Assembly (NCBI GenBank): GCA_964412195.1
Contig: CAYPNP010000002.1
Span: forward strand, 1 to 64,000
Direction of reading: 5' to 3'
DNA: 64,000 bases
DNA from: CAYPNP01 sp964412195
Lineage (GTDB): Bacteria; Acidobacteriota; JAAYUB01
Shown in pieces: positions 50,563 to 62,053 of this stretch. Every line of letters begins with the position of its first letter. Positions within the stretch are counted from its first letter, which is position 1. Under the pieces are notes generated by a model, which was given only the letters and a program-made list of their open reading frames with translations, did no database searches and was not told where the DNA came from. Both the position numbers and the translations under genes were made by a program.

Positions 50563-53500
50563 TTGAACGTCGACCAGCGCCGCCTCATTCTGATTCTCCT
50601 CTTTTTGGCGGGATGCGTTTCGCTCCCGGCCCAGCAGGGCGATCTCGCCTTCACCAACACCTCCATCGAACAGGGCCTGTCCCAGAGCATCGTGGACGCC
50701 ATCCTCCAGGATCAGAAGGGTTTCATGTGGTTCGTCACCGAGGACGGCCTGAACCGCTTCGACGGATACACGTTCACGGTGTTCAAGCACGACGCCAAGG
50801 ACCCCTTCAGCCTCGCCCACAACGAGATCAAGAGCATCTGCGCGGGCCGCGACGGCATCCTCTGGGTGGGCAGCTTCTACCGCGGCCTGGAGCGTTTCGA
50901 TCCCGCCACCGGCCGGTTCACCCACTTCGCCCACGACCCGGCCAACCCGGCCAGCCTCAGCAATGACATCGTCTGGGCTGTCCTGGAAGACCGGGCCGGC
51001 CGGCTCTGGGTGGGCACCGGCGGCGGGCTGAACCGGCTGGACAGCGCCGCCGGCGCCTTCCGGCGGTATCGGCACGACCCGCGGGACTCCGCGTCCATCA
51101 GCCACGACGACGTCCGGACCCTGTACGAGGACAAGGCGGGAAGGATCTGGGTCGGCACCGCGGGGGGAGGCCTTAACCGGCTGGACCCGGTCACCGGCCG
51201 GTTCACCCGCTTCCGGCATGATCCCGCGGATCCCCAATCCCTCAGCCATGACGACGTGCGGGCCATCCGGGAGGACCCCGACGGGACGCTGTGGGTCGGG
51301 ACGTTCGGCGGCGGCCTCGACTGCCTTGACCCGGCCACCGGCAAGTTCCGCCATTTCCGGAACGATCCCCGCGACCCTCGGAGCCTGGCGAGCGACAACG
51401 TGATGGCCCTCCAGCTGGACGAAGCCGGGACGCTTTGGGCGGGCACCGACGGCGGGGGCCTGAACCGCTTCAACCCCCGGAACGGCGCTTTCACCCGCTA
51501 CCTGAACGCCCCCAACCGGCCGGACAGCCTGCCGGGGAATCGCATCTACTCGCTCTATCTCGACCGGTCCGGCATCCTCTGGATCGGCACCTACGGCAAC
51601 GGCCTCAGCCGCTGCGACCTCCACAAGAAGCGGTTCGTTCACTACCTCCACGACCCCAACGATCCCAATTCCCTCAGCCACAACATCGTCTGGTGCTTCT
51701 GGGAGGAACCCGATGGCGTCCTCTGGGTGGGCACCAACGACGGCGGCCTGAACTGTCTGGACCGGGCCGGCGGCCGCTTCACGCGGTACCTGCACGACCC
51801 GGCGGATCCGCGCTCCCTGAGCCACAATTCCGTCCGCATGGTCCGGCCGGACCGCGACGGGACCATTTGGGTGGCCACCAACGGCGGCGGCCTGGACCGG
51901 CTGGACCCGAAGACCGGTGTCTTCCGGCACTACCGCCACGACCCGGCGGATCCGGCCAGCCTCAGCCACGACGAGCTGCGGATGGTCTTCCGGGACCGCC
52001 GGGACACCATCTGGGTGGGGACATACGGCGGCGGGCTGGACCGGTGGGACCCCGCCACCGGCGGCTTCGTCCACTACCGCAGCGACCCCGCCGACCCGGC
52101 TACCATCTCCAACGACTACGTTCGCACCGCCCTCGAGGACGACGACGGCCGGCTGTGGTTCGGCACGCACGGCGGCGGGCTGAACCGCTTCGACCGGGCG
52201 ACCGGGAAGTTCACCCGTTACCGGAACGACCCGCGGAACCCGGCCAGCCTCTCCAACGACTTCGTGTTCTGCATCCATCCCGCCCCGTCGGGCGCCCTGT
52301 GGATCGCCACATACGGCGGCGGCCTCAACCGGATGGACCCGGCCGCCGAGACCTTCACCGCCCTCCGCAAGAGCGACGGCCTGCCCGATGACGTCGTCTA
52401 CGGCATCCTGGAGGACCGCCACGGCAACCTCTGGCTCAGCACCAACTCGGGCATCACCCGCTACAACCCGGCCGGCGGCTCCATCCGCAGCTTCACCATG
52501 GCCGACGGCCTCCAGAGCAACGAGTTCAACGGCGGGTCGTTCTACCAGAACCGCCGGGGCGAGATGTTCTTCGGCGGCATCAACGGCTTCAACGTCTTCC
52601 GACCCGACCTGATCACGGACGACCGCTACCGGGCCCCCGTGGTCCTCACCGATTTCCAGCTGTTCAACCGCGCCGTCCCCCTCGGCCCCCTGCCCGACGG
52701 CCGGACCCTTCTCACCCGTTCCATCGCCTACACCGACCGCATCGAGCTGGGCTACCGGGACCGCGTCGTCTCCTTCGAGTTCGCCTCGCTGGACTTCGCC
52801 ACCCCCGAGAAGAACCGGTACGCCTACAAGCTCGAGGGGCTCGACCGGGACTGGATCGACTTCGGCACCCACCGCCGGGTTATGTTCACCACCCTGCCCG
52901 CCGGCCGGTATACGCTGCGGGTGAAGGGCACCAACAGCGACGGCGTCTGGAACGAAACGGGGGCCGCGCTCGCCCTCATCGTCCGGCCGCCCTGGTGGAG
53001 CACCAACTGGGCGTTCGCGGCGTACGCGCTGGCGCTGGTCGGGCTGGTCCTGCTGGTCACGCAGTTCGTGAAGGGGCGCGAGCGGGAGAAGGGCCGGCTG
53101 GTGGCCGCCGAGCTGCGGGCCCGGGCGGCGGAGCTGCAGTCCCGCACGGCGGAGGCCGAGGCGCGGGCGCTCAAGGTCGAGAACGACCGCAAGACCCAGG
53201 AGCTGGAGAACGCCCGGCGGCTCCAGCTCTCCATGCTGCCCACCCGGCTGCCGGAGCATCCGCGCTTCGCCATCGCCGCCCGCATGGAAACGGCCACCGA
53301 GGTGGGAGGGGACTACTACGATTTTCACCTCGACGACGACCACGTCCTGACGGTGGCCATCGGCGACGCCACCGGCCACGGCACCCGGGCCGGCATCATG
53401 GTGGCCATCATGAAGGCGCTCTTCGCCCGACTGTGCGCGGAGCCCGACCTGCGGACCATCTTCCACGAGTGCAACCGGACCCTGATCGGCTTCGGCATGG

Positions 53501-53913
53501 AGCAGATGTTCATGGGGCTCGGATTGCTCCGGATCGCCGGGGCCGACGTCCGGACGCTGGGCGCGGCGGTCCCGTCCATCCTGGTTTTCCGCGCCGACAG
53601 CGGCCGGGTCGACCAGATCCTGCTCCAGGGCATGTTCCTGGGCACCGATCTCCAGATTCCCCTCGACGAGGAAGAGCGGTTCACCCTGAAGCCGGGCGAC
53701 AAGGTCCTGCTCCTGAGCGACGGATACATCGAACAGATGAACCAGGCGGACGAGATGCTGGACTACGGCCGCTGCACGGAATACTTCCAGACGGCGGGCC
53801 GGCGCCCTCCGGAGGAGATCATCGACCACCTCTTCGGGCGCTTCACCGCCTGGCGCGGCCCTGTTGCCCAGGCCGACGACGTCACCCTCATCGTGCTGGA
53901 ATTCAGGGGCTGA
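50563..53913 (+). CDS. Two-component-type propeller receptor fused to a SpoIIE/PP2C phosphatase
   Basis: This 1116-residue receptor starts at TTG 50563 (GGGAGA upstream) with a signal sequence. Fourteen Reg_prop blades (about 25-690, motif LWVGTxGGGLNRLDPATGRF) are followed by a Y_Y_Y domain (about 742-804), a membrane span (about 809-835), a coiled coil (836-885) and a PP2C-type SpoIIE phosphatase (about 887-1116). Metal-site segments EVGGDYYDF, IGDATGHGTRAG and LLLSDGYIEQMN are intact. It removes phosphate from Ser/Thr. The outside matches the kinase receptor at 43963-47376 blade for blade. Confidence 0.92.
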   Translation: MNVDQRRLILILLFLAGCVSLPAQQGDLAFTNTSIEQGLSQSIVDAILQDQKGFMWFVTEDGLNRFDGYTFTVFKHDAKDPFSLAHNEIKSICAGRDGILWVGSFYRGLERFDPATGRFTHFAHDPANPASLSNDIVWAVLEDRAGRLWVGTGGGLNRLDSAAGAFRRYRHDPRDSASISHDDVRTLYEDKAGRIWVGTAGGGLNRLDPVTGRFTRFRHDPADPQSLSHDDVRAIREDPDGTLWVGTFGGGLDCLDPATGKFRHFRNDPRDPRSLASDNVMALQLDEAGTLWAGTDGGGLNRFNPRNGAFTRYLNAPNRPDSLPGNRIYSLYLDRSGILWIGTYGNGLSRCDLHKKRFVHYLHDPNDPNSLSHNIVWCFWEEPDGVLWVGTNDGGLNCLDRAGGRFTRYLHDPADPRSLSHNSVRMVRPDRDGTIWVATNGGGLDRLDPKTGVFRHYRHDPADPASLSHDELRMVFRDRRDTIWVGTYGGGLDRWDPATGGFVHYRSDPADPATISNDYVRTALEDDDGRLWFGTHGGGLNRFDRATGKFTRYRNDPRNPASLSNDFVFCIHPAPSGALWIATYGGGLNRMDPAAETFTALRKSDGLPDDVVYGILEDRHGNLWLSTNSGITRYNPAGGSIRSFTMADGLQSNEFNGGSFYQNRRGEMFFGGINGFNVFRPDLITDDRYRAPVVLTDFQLFNRAVPLGPLPDGRTLLTRSIAYTDRIELGYRDRVVSFEFASLDFATPEKNRYAYKLEGLDRDWIDFGTHRRVMFTTLPAGRYTLRVKGTNSDGVWNETGAALALIVRPPWWSTNWAFAAYALALVGLVLLVTQFVKGREREKGRLVAAELRARAAELQSRTAEAEARALKVENDRKTQELENARRLQLSMLPTRLPEHPRFAIAARMETATEVGGDYYDFHLDDDHVLTVAIGDATGHGTRAGIMVAIMKALFARLCAEPDLRTIFHECNRTLIGFGMEQMFMGLGLLRIAGADVRTLGAAVPSILVFRADSGRVDQILLQGMFLGTDLQIPLDEEERFTLKPGDKVLLLSDGYIEQMNQADEMLDYGRCTEYFQTAGRRPPEEIIDHLFGRFTAWRGPVAQADDVTLIVLEFRG

Positions 53914-53938
53914 TCCCCCGCCCGGCCGCGATATTCCT

Positions 53939-53967
53939 TTGACTTTCCCCGGCCCGCCCCTTACAAT
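53939..53967 (+). promoter_or_regulatory. Strong sigma-70 type promoter of typA
   Basis: TTGACT (53939-53944) and TACAAT (53962-53967) are separated by exactly 17 bases, 28 bases before the ATG. Confidence 0.8.
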
Positions 53968-53995
53968 CCGCTCTTTTGTTTTCGGCAGGGAGCAT

Positions 53996-55828
<1,833 letters not shown>

Positions 55829-55829
55829 A

Positions 55830-56140
55830 TTCAATTGCGAATTGAAATCCGAGTGTAGCGGACATCGGACTTCGGGCATCGGATCTCGGATCTCTTGTCC
55901 TTTCTTGACCTTGCCCCATCGATCCTGAGTTTCTGCACATCCATTCTCGTTCCGGATCGGCTCTGCGACCTCTGCACCTCTGCATGAAATGGATTGCGGA
56001 TTGGGGATTGGGGATTGGGGATTGCGGATTGCGGATTCGGGATCAGGATTCCTTTTCGTGTGGTTCGCGTGTTTCGTGGTTGTCTGAAGATTAGGGATTT
56101 AGGATCGGGATTCCTTTCGCGTGGTTCGTATGGTTCGTGG
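55830..56140. repeat. Intergenic patch of several short repeats
   Basis: After typA come a hairpin (TTCAATT 55830-55836 with AATTGAA 55840-55846), an arm of the GGACATCGGACTTCGG family (about 55858-55895) and six tandem copies of GGATTGGGGATT-type repeats (about 55991-56046). CGTGTGGTTCGCGTGTTTCGTGG and a related CGTGGTTCGTATGGTTCGTGG follow, matching the C/T-rich arms of other inverted repeats here. No gene is seen in 55829-56200. Confidence 0.75.
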
Positions 56141-56200
56141 TCATTTCGGGCTGGGGGATCAATGTCCAATCCAACCGCCCAGCATCGCGCCAGCCGGGCC

Positions 56201-57274
56201 TCATTCCAACGTCCGGACCAGGCGGAATCCACGGGTGTTCAAACGGCTGGAATAATTGGCATAATTTCCCCTCCAGGCCGATCGACATTGGTAGGGAACG
56301 CTGTCCCGAGCCCCGCCTCGATAGATCCTGGGTGTAATGCTCAGACTCGAGCAGTAATCCGTGACGCTGCCGGTGGGATAATCGGCGGGAGTGTCCCAAC
56401 ACCATTCATACACGTGCCCATGCACGTCATAGAGGTTCCAGGGATTCGGTTTCTGGTAAGCCACGGGCACGCTGATGGGAGGAGTGTTGGCGCAAAAAAT
56501 CGCCACTGATTCCAGGGACCGCAAAGTAAATTGGTCGCATGAATCGCAGGTGTAGTCGAGATACTGCCATTCCGTCACCGAGAAGGCTGTCGTCGTTCCC
56601 GCCCGGCAGAAGTACTCCCATTCCCCTTCGGTCGGCAGTCGGAATCCGTCTGCGTCGAAATCGCAGTACAGGGGATAGCTGGTGTAGTTCGCTGAAGTCA
56701 CCGGCACGGTGAAACCGGAGTCCGTATAGTAACAGCGGTCCAGGCCGTTCCGGACCGAAAGCAAGTTCGAGAACAGGGCCGCCTCCGACCAGGTGAGATT
56801 CTGAACCGCATGGGTGGATCCCGAGCCATAGCTGAGATCGGAGGGATCAGTCGGCAGAGTGGGCTGGGATGCCCGCAGGCTCGACCACATCCCCTGCGTG
56901 ACTTCCGTGGGCATCACTGCGAGGGTCCGGGTCAGGGTATGGCTGAATTGCAGCTCGCCCCCGGAACCGAACGCGACGCGGCACGGTTCATCGTCCGGTG
57001 ATCCCTGGTTGAAGGTGCCGGGCGGCACGTAAATCATCTCTCCCACGACGGGCAGGATCTTGCAGACATCTCCCGCCTGACAGATGAACGGCAGGTTTCC
57101 CGCCAGGTGGTTGGCCAGCAACACCTCGTCTACGGCATTAACAATCCCGTCGCCGTTGAGGTCCCCCTTCAACATTCCGAATCCCCAGCCCGACGGGGCG
57201 AGCAGAAACACGATCCCCACCGCAAACGCTCCAAAGACCATGGCTTGCCATCGTTCTTGCCTGAATTTGGACAT
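56201..57274 (-). CDS. Exported dockerin-like / formylglycine-generating-enzyme-fold protein (second copy)
   Basis: This 357-residue paralogue of 37239-38294 has the same order of parts. A signal peptide is followed by a dockerin-like segment (GDLNGDGIVNAVDEVLLANH) and an FGE-type domain. The latter has RLPTEGEWEYFCRAG, NPWNLYDVHGHVYEWCWD and the closing GFRLVRTLE. The usual HGNVWEW is HGHVYEW here. A Cys-rich insert (LDYTCDSCDQF) is absent from the other copy. GGAGGGAAGG lies just before the start. Likely exported ligand binder or enzyme. Confidence 0.85.
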   Translation of the reverse strand: MSKFRQERWQAMVFGAFAVGIVFLLAPSGWGFGMLKGDLNGDGIVNAVDEVLLANHLAGNLPFICQAGDVCKILPVVGEMIYVPPGTFNQGSPDDEPCRVAFGSGGELQFSHTLTRTLAVMPTEVTQGMWSSLRASQPTLPTDPSDLSYGSGSTHAVQNLTWSEAALFSNLLSVRNGLDRCYYTDSGFTVPVTSANYTSYPLYCDFDADGFRLPTEGEWEYFCRAGTTTAFSVTEWQYLDYTCDSCDQFTLRSLESVAIFCANTPPISVPVAYQKPNPWNLYDVHGHVYEWCWDTPADYPTGSVTDYCSSLSITPRIYRGGARDSVPYQCRSAWRGNYANYSSRLNTRGFRLVRTLE

Positions 57275-57471
57275 GACCTTCCCTCCATGACCGGAGTGGC
57301 ATCCTGACGTTTTCCGAGTACGCTTCGTTCCCTCTCTTCGTTCCAGACCCGAAGCTACTGAGCGGATGTAACTGGGAACAGATCAAAAAATTAATGGATG
57401 CAAATTCAATTATGTAAATTTTATGTTCAATCGGTGGAGAAGTCAAGTATCATGACCGGGGATCCACCGAC

Positions 57472-59844
57472 ATGAACCGAAAGCAGCGTCGGGCGCAGCC
57501 CGAACGTCCCCGTCCGATCTTACCCGGTTGGCTGCCGGCCGCCGGGGCGGTCTGGATGGTGGCCATCGCCTCAGTCTGGTTCTATCACCATCTGGTCATG
57601 ACCCGGAACGGCCAGAAGGTCGGCATCCATTTCGGGTTCTTATGGGAACAAGGCCTGTTGGGGGGAGCGATGGCCCCCGTTGGAGTCGCTCTCGGCTTGG
57701 CCATGATCGGTTGGTTTATCCGCCGGGAAAGACGCGGTACCGACCGGGGCGCAATCCGTCTTTCCGGCTCTCTGCTCCACCTCCTGGCTCCATTCCAGGC
57801 ACTGGTGCTCCTGTTCTGGAGCCTGGCGGCCCTGGGCCTTGTCCGGCCGCTCCCGATGGAAGCGCCATCCATCGGGGCTCTGGCCGGTGCGGCCGGGATG
57901 GTCCTCGTCCGGACCGGCGCCATCGGCCTGTGGCTTCTGGCGATTGCCGTGAGTTCCTGCGGCCTGGGCGCGGCGGTGCTGCGCGGCTTCCGGGTGAAAC
58001 TGGAAGCGGAGGCGCTGCGGTCGGTCCTGGCCATCGGATTGGGCCTGTCGCTGGCCTCCCTGCTGCTGTTCCTGCTGGGCTGGCTGCATCTCCTGAACTG
58101 GTGGGCGCTGCTGCTGATCGGCCTGCTCGCCGTGCTGGCCGGCTTCCCGGACCTGCGGAGGCTGTGGTCCGCCGTGCGGCGCTGGCGATGGGTGATCCGC
58201 TGGAAGTGGACGGATCCGGAATGGATCGCCGCAGTGTTGCTGCTGGCGTCCCTGGCCATGAACCTGGTCGACATCATGCGGCCGACCCCGGTGGGGTGGG
58301 ACGACATGGAGAAATACCAGAACCGGGCCCGCCTCATGGCCGCGCGCGGCGAATTGGTGCCGGGCGGATTCATGTTTCCGGTCGAACTGTTGATCTCGAG
58401 CGGCTACCTCTTCTTCGATTCGGCAATGCCCTCCCAGGCGTTCTGCTGGGGTTGCGGGCTGCTCTGTATCCTCGGCATCTACCATTTCGGCAAGCGCCAC
58501 TGGTCGAGCCGGACCGGCTGGCTGGCGGCGGTCACCTTCTATTCCATGCCCATGGTCAATTTCCTCTCCTCCCAGGATCTGAAGGTGGACGTCACCGCCT
58601 GTCTCGTCTCGGTTTTGTCCATCGTTTCCCTGTGGGAGTGGCTCCGGGACAGGGATCAAACCGCCTGGCTCCTCCTGGCGGGACTCTTGGCCGGGGTCGC
58701 CTGGACGATGAAGCCAACCGCCGGTTTCCTCTGGGTGGGGCTGGCCCTGGCGGCCCTGTCCAGCCTGGCCGGATGGCCTCTGCCCCGTTCCCGGAAAATC
58801 CTTGCCCTCGCCGGCTCGGCGCTGATTGCCTTGTTGCCCATCGCGCCCTGGTTCGCCTACAACATGTCCACGCGCCACTGGCAATGGCCCACAACGCTGC
58901 AGGAGACCGCCTGGAGCGAGCATTCCGCCCGGATCCTGGCCACGGACACCGAGTGGCGCCGCCTAGGCCTGGAGCCGAAGCTTGTGGCCGGGACCATCTG
59001 GCAGGAGGAGGTGGAGCGCTACACCGGCCACCTGACTGGTCTCTGGAAATACGCGCGCCTGCCCTGGGACATGACCATGAACACCTTCATCAACAGCCGG
59101 TACGTGATCATCGGTTTCCAGTACCTCGCCTTCGTCCCCCTGTTCCTGGCCCTGCTGCGATGGATCCCGCCCGACCGCTGGACCCTGGCCGCCCTGATTT
59201 TCGCCGGGGGCTATGGGTTGGCCTGGGTGGTTTTGGGACGGGGGATCCCTTGGTATGCGCTGCCCGGCTTTGCCATCCTGGCGGTCATCGTTGCCCGGTT
59301 TCTGGAACAGCCGGGGGTCCCGCCCTGGTTCCGGCGACTGGCAGTCACACTGTGGATCCTCTCGCTGCTGGCCCAGTTGACCTTGCAGGGCAGCCGCTTC
59401 GGCCACGCTTCGATCATCCGGTACGGGGGCGGGCTGATCTCGAAGTCGACCTTCGAAGATGAAATCTTTCCGGGGTACCGGGAAATCGCCGATGTCATCC
59501 ACAGTTCCATCCCAAAGCCGGAGCAACCGAACCGGGTCTGGCGGATCGGCAGCTCCATTCCCTATTTCATCCGGGACAACGACCGGCGCCTGGTGGAGGA
59601 TAACTATCTGGACCTGTTCGCCAACATCGACCGGGAACAGGACGACCGGTTGACCCGCGAGCGCTTCCGGACCCTGGGAATCCGGTTTTTCATCCTGGAC
59701 CTGAATCTCTGGACGGCCACCCCGGATCCGAACGGGACACTGGAACGGAAAGCCGAACGTTTCCGGGCCTTCGCCATGCGGAATCTGCAAACTCGGATCT
59801 ATGAGCCCGCCGGCCACATCGCGCTGCTGGAATTGTCTCCGTGA
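57472..59844 (+). CDS. Large GT-C-type membrane glycosyltransferase
   Basis: This 790-residue protein has 14 or more membrane segments. After a poorly conserved N-terminal membrane region, a GT39/ArnT-like part begins near 270 with PTPVGWDDMEKYQNRARLMAARGELVPGG, placing acidic residues in the first periplasmic loop. A soluble C-terminal domain (about 660-790) contains IRDNDRRLVEDNYLDLF. It probably transfers sugar from a lipid carrier. AT-rich sequence (57360-57450) precedes it, and no clear ribosome site is seen at ATG 57472. Confidence 0.75.
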   Translation: MNRKQRRAQPERPRPILPGWLPAAGAVWMVAIASVWFYHHLVMTRNGQKVGIHFGFLWEQGLLGGAMAPVGVALGLAMIGWFIRRERRGTDRGAIRLSGSLLHLLAPFQALVLLFWSLAALGLVRPLPMEAPSIGALAGAAGMVLVRTGAIGLWLLAIAVSSCGLGAAVLRGFRVKLEAEALRSVLAIGLGLSLASLLLFLLGWLHLLNWWALLLIGLLAVLAGFPDLRRLWSAVRRWRWVIRWKWTDPEWIAAVLLLASLAMNLVDIMRPTPVGWDDMEKYQNRARLMAARGELVPGGFMFPVELLISSGYLFFDSAMPSQAFCWGCGLLCILGIYHFGKRHWSSRTGWLAAVTFYSMPMVNFLSSQDLKVDVTACLVSVLSIVSLWEWLRDRDQTAWLLLAGLLAGVAWTMKPTAGFLWVGLALAALSSLAGWPLPRSRKILALAGSALIALLPIAPWFAYNMSTRHWQWPTTLQETAWSEHSARILATDTEWRRLGLEPKLVAGTIWQEEVERYTGHLTGLWKYARLPWDMTMNTFINSRYVIIGFQYLAFVPLFLALLRWIPPDRWTLAALIFAGGYGLAWVVLGRGIPWYALPGFAILAVIVARFLEQPGVPPWFRRLAVTLWILSLLAQLTLQGSRFGHASIIRYGGGLISKSTFEDEIFPGYREIADVIHSSIPKPEQPNRVWRIGSSIPYFIRDNDRRLVEDNYLDLFANIDREQDDRLTRERFRTLGIRFFILDLNLWTATPDPNGTLERKAERFRAFAMRNLQTRIYEPAGHIALLELSP

Positions 59845-60187
59845 CCGGAATGTTCAGCATACCGGCTTTCAGCCGGCACGGGGACGTCCATCCTGCCGGG
59901 ACGGACTGACGCCCCGCCTTCCGGTTGGGACGAAAAGCAGAATTCAACGCAGATTGACGCTGATTCCCTATGATTCACGCTGATTAAGTCTTGGGCAGGA
60001 CCCGCAGAATCCATCTTCTGAATTCATTGTTCTGGGTCCAATCCAGCTCCGCGCCCTCCGCACCTCTGCGTGAGAGGATCCCGGATGGAAGATTGAAGGT
60101 TGCGGTTTGGGATTCCTTTTCGTGTATTTCGTGTGTTTCGTGGTTCTGCCTGCGGTTTGCCGTTCTCGAAAAGCCTTTTGCATGAAT
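59845..60187. repeat. Gap with dispersed repeat fragments, no gene
   Basis: It contains CCGGCTTTCAGCCGG near 59864 followed by TCCTGCCGGGACGG, an arrangement that recurs near 60900-60940. ACGCAGATTGACGCTGATT and a copy of CGTGTATTTCGTGTGTTTCGTGG (about 60119-60141) follow. I see no reading frame with a ribosome site. Confidence 0.6.
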
Positions 60188-60757
60188 TCAAAGCAACTTC
60201 GGGATGAACCTCTTGGTTCGGGCGCAATAGTCGGCGTAGGGAGCGCCGAGCGCCGCAAGGAGCGCGCTCTCTTCTTTGATCACGCGATTGACAACCGCCA
60301 GCGTAATCGGGACGAGAAGAAAAATGATGCTCAGCCAGTTGGCGTAGACGATGCCGAGGCCGAGGAACGCAATGAGCAGACCCGTATAGGAAGGGTGACG
60401 AACGAAGCGGTACAATCCGGACTCCACCACGGAATGTCCGGGGTGAATCGCGACATCCACCGTGAATAGCCTGCCGAGGGTGAGAATGGCCGCCCAGCGG
60501 AGTGCCAGGCCCGCGAGCAGAAGAACCAGCGCGATGATCCGGAGAGTCTGCAAGGCGACAGGGATGCGCGCGAGAGGAATCCATTGAGCGGCAATCGCGC
60601 CGCCGACGCCCAGGGTGATGGCGATCCACAGCAAACGCAGCGAACCGCGATCCTGGGCTTGCATGGATTGTCGATCCGAGCGCTTGAGCACGCCCAGAGC
60701 GATCTCGGAGACAGGGAAGAGCCCGACCACGATCCAGAGAGCCAGGGATAAAATCAA
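60188..60757 (-). CDS. Isoprenylcysteine carboxyl methyltransferase-type membrane methyltransferase
   Basis: This 189-residue protein has about five membrane segments and the C-terminal ICMT/PEMT signature. That includes HPGHSVVESGLYRFVRHPSYTGLL, where RHPxYxG binds SAM with the later EESALLAALGAPYADYCARTKRFIP. The family methylates isoprenyl-cysteine in eukaryotes, but the bacterial substrates are mostly unknown. TTG 60757 is chosen with GGAGG close upstream. A second TTG at 60784 would add nine residues. Confidence 0.8.
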   Translation of the reverse strand: MILSLALWIVVGLFPVSEIALGVLKRSDRQSMQAQDRGSLRLLWIAITLGVGGAIAAQWIPLARIPVALQTLRIIALVLLLAGLALRWAAILTLGRLFTVDVAIHPGHSVVESGLYRFVRHPSYTGLLIAFLGLGIVYANWLSIIFLLVPITLAVVNRVIKEESALLAALGAPYADYCARTKRFIPKLL

Positions 60758-60944
60758 TTCACCTCCAGCCGACCGCCCCGACAACCGTTTGCCCAGTTGA
60801 AATATCCGCTGAGAGACGATCTAAGGATACCATAAAAACAACCGGCTCCTTCATGCGGTGGAGATTGCGCTCGCCCAGGGCCGTTCCTCTTGGAGCCTCG
60901 GCTTCCAGCCGGCATGCGCGCGCCCGGTCTGCCGGGTTGGACTC

Positions 60945-61169
60945 TGGAGTGCGGTGACGAGGCGCGACCGCAGGATTTCTCCCTTGCCGGGATTGAACGC
61001 ACGCCGAGTCACCGCTTTGAAAGGCAGCGGAGCGGAGACGCCACCGTCGACCAGATCTGAGCGAGAAATCAGCTGGCGGATTTCACTTTCCATTTTAAGG
61101 CGGTGATTCGGCACCCATTCAGTGCTCCAATCACCATGAGCCTGCCGGGTGCCTCATCACCGCACTCCA
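60945..61169. repeat. MITE-like element with perfect 13-bp inverted ends
   Basis: TGGAGTGCGGTGA (60945-60957) is an exact reverse complement of TCACCGCACTCCA (61157-61169). The 225-base element between the ICMT-type and cupin genes has no convincing frame. It is non-autonomous-element-like. The rest of 60758-61215 holds no gene. Confidence 0.65.
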
Positions 61170-61215
61170 TATCAAACGCCGGCGGCGGCCGGGGTAAATG
61201 CCGGGCCCGAGCGGA

Positions 61216-61557
61216 CTATTGCCTGACGATATCGACGGAGATCTCCACCGCCGGCACCATTCCCCGGTTCTCCAGCCAGTGCGTGGTGTTCCGATCCTCG
61301 GGCCAGCCCACGCCCGGCCCATACTCCTTCGCCACTCCATCTCGATGGTCAGTGATCGTCCCTTGCAGGATGTAGACCATGCCCGGCCGGTCGATATGGT
61401 TATGAATCGGGCCGAAGACGCCTCCCGGCTCGATGGTCACCATGCGCATACGAAGCTGGCGCCCGGCCATGCCCTCGATTTCAGGGCCCAGGTCCAACGC
61501 TGCCAGCAGCTTCACCGTAACACCTTTCGTCTCCGGTGCCGCCTGTTCGTCATTCAT
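61216..61557 (-). CDS. Small cupin protein
   Basis: This 113-residue cupin has motif 1 in GPIHNHIDRPGMVYILQG and motif 2 around EDRNTTHWLENRG. The metal-site His residues are present. It is unlike the other cupin at 21853-22263. A GGGAGAC-type ribosome site lies before ATG 61557. Function unknown, with no informative partner gene. Confidence 0.78.
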   Translation of the reverse strand: MNDEQAAPETKGVTVKLLAALDLGPEIEGMAGRQLRMRMVTIEPGGVFGPIHNHIDRPGMVYILQGTITDHRDGVAKEYGPGVGWPEDRNTTHWLENRGMVPAVEISVDIVRQ

Positions 61558-61744
61558 CGTGGTCTCCCTTCCGTACGTTCCGGCCGCTGGACGGACCGCC
61601 GGTCAGTTTCCACTACATTCGGCCGCCGGCCAGCCAAGCGCGCCGGTCGCGCCCGCAACCGGCGGGTCACGAGTAGCTGTCCGTCTGCTTGGATCGTATC
61701 AGGAACAAATTGGCCCAAATTCGCCCTCTCCTGAAAGTTAGAAA

Positions 61745-61781
61745 GGAAAACGGGCATTTCAGATTCTTCCGAAATGCCCGT
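61745..61781 (-). terminator. Intrinsic terminator of tRNA-Leu
   Basis: On the minus strand an 11-base perfect stem (ACGGGCATTTC with GAAATGCCCGT, plus positions 61750-61760 and 61771-61781) is followed by TTTTCC directly after the tRNA 3' end. Confidence 0.85.
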
Positions 61782-61787
61782 ATTATC

Positions 61788-61877
61788 TGGTGCCGATGGC
61801 CGGACTCGAACCGGCACAGGGCTTGCGCCCCGAGGGATTTTAAGTCCCTTGTGTCTGCCAATTCCACCACATCGGCA
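61788..61877 (-). tRNA. tRNA-Leu (anticodon TAA)
   Basis: Reading the minus strand gives a 90-base class II tRNA with a 3' CCA encoded. It has TGGTGGAATTGGCAGAC D arm, anticodon loop CTTAAAA in AGGGACTTAAAATCCCT, a long variable arm and GGTTCGAGTCC T arm. Acceptor stem ends pair (TGCCGAT with ATCGGCA). Confidence 0.96.
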
Positions 61878-61890
61878 ATACAATAACCAA

Positions 61891-62026
61891 ACCGCAAAGG
61901 CGCGAAGGGCGCAAAGTCCAAGCCAGGTATTGGTTTATATCGCCCTGCGCGAGATAGATGCCGGGCCTATTATAGCCAAGGCTTCCGGCAATGGAAATAC
62001 CTTTGCGCCCTGTGCGTCTTTGCGGT
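61891..62026. repeat. Imperfect inverted repeat between tRNA genes
   Basis: ACCGCAAAGGCGCGAAGGGCGCAAAG-like arm (61891-61916) pairs with 62001-62026 with three mismatches in 26. It belongs to the purine-arm repeat class found at 7118 and 9658. Confidence 0.75.
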
Positions 62027-62053
62027 GGAATGGTTCTGATGGGGAAAAAAGAA

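Noticed and set aside
60851..61114. Minus-strand frame of 87 codons
   Set aside because: It runs through the inverted-end element and a repeat (KPRLQEER text) and lacks a ribosome site.
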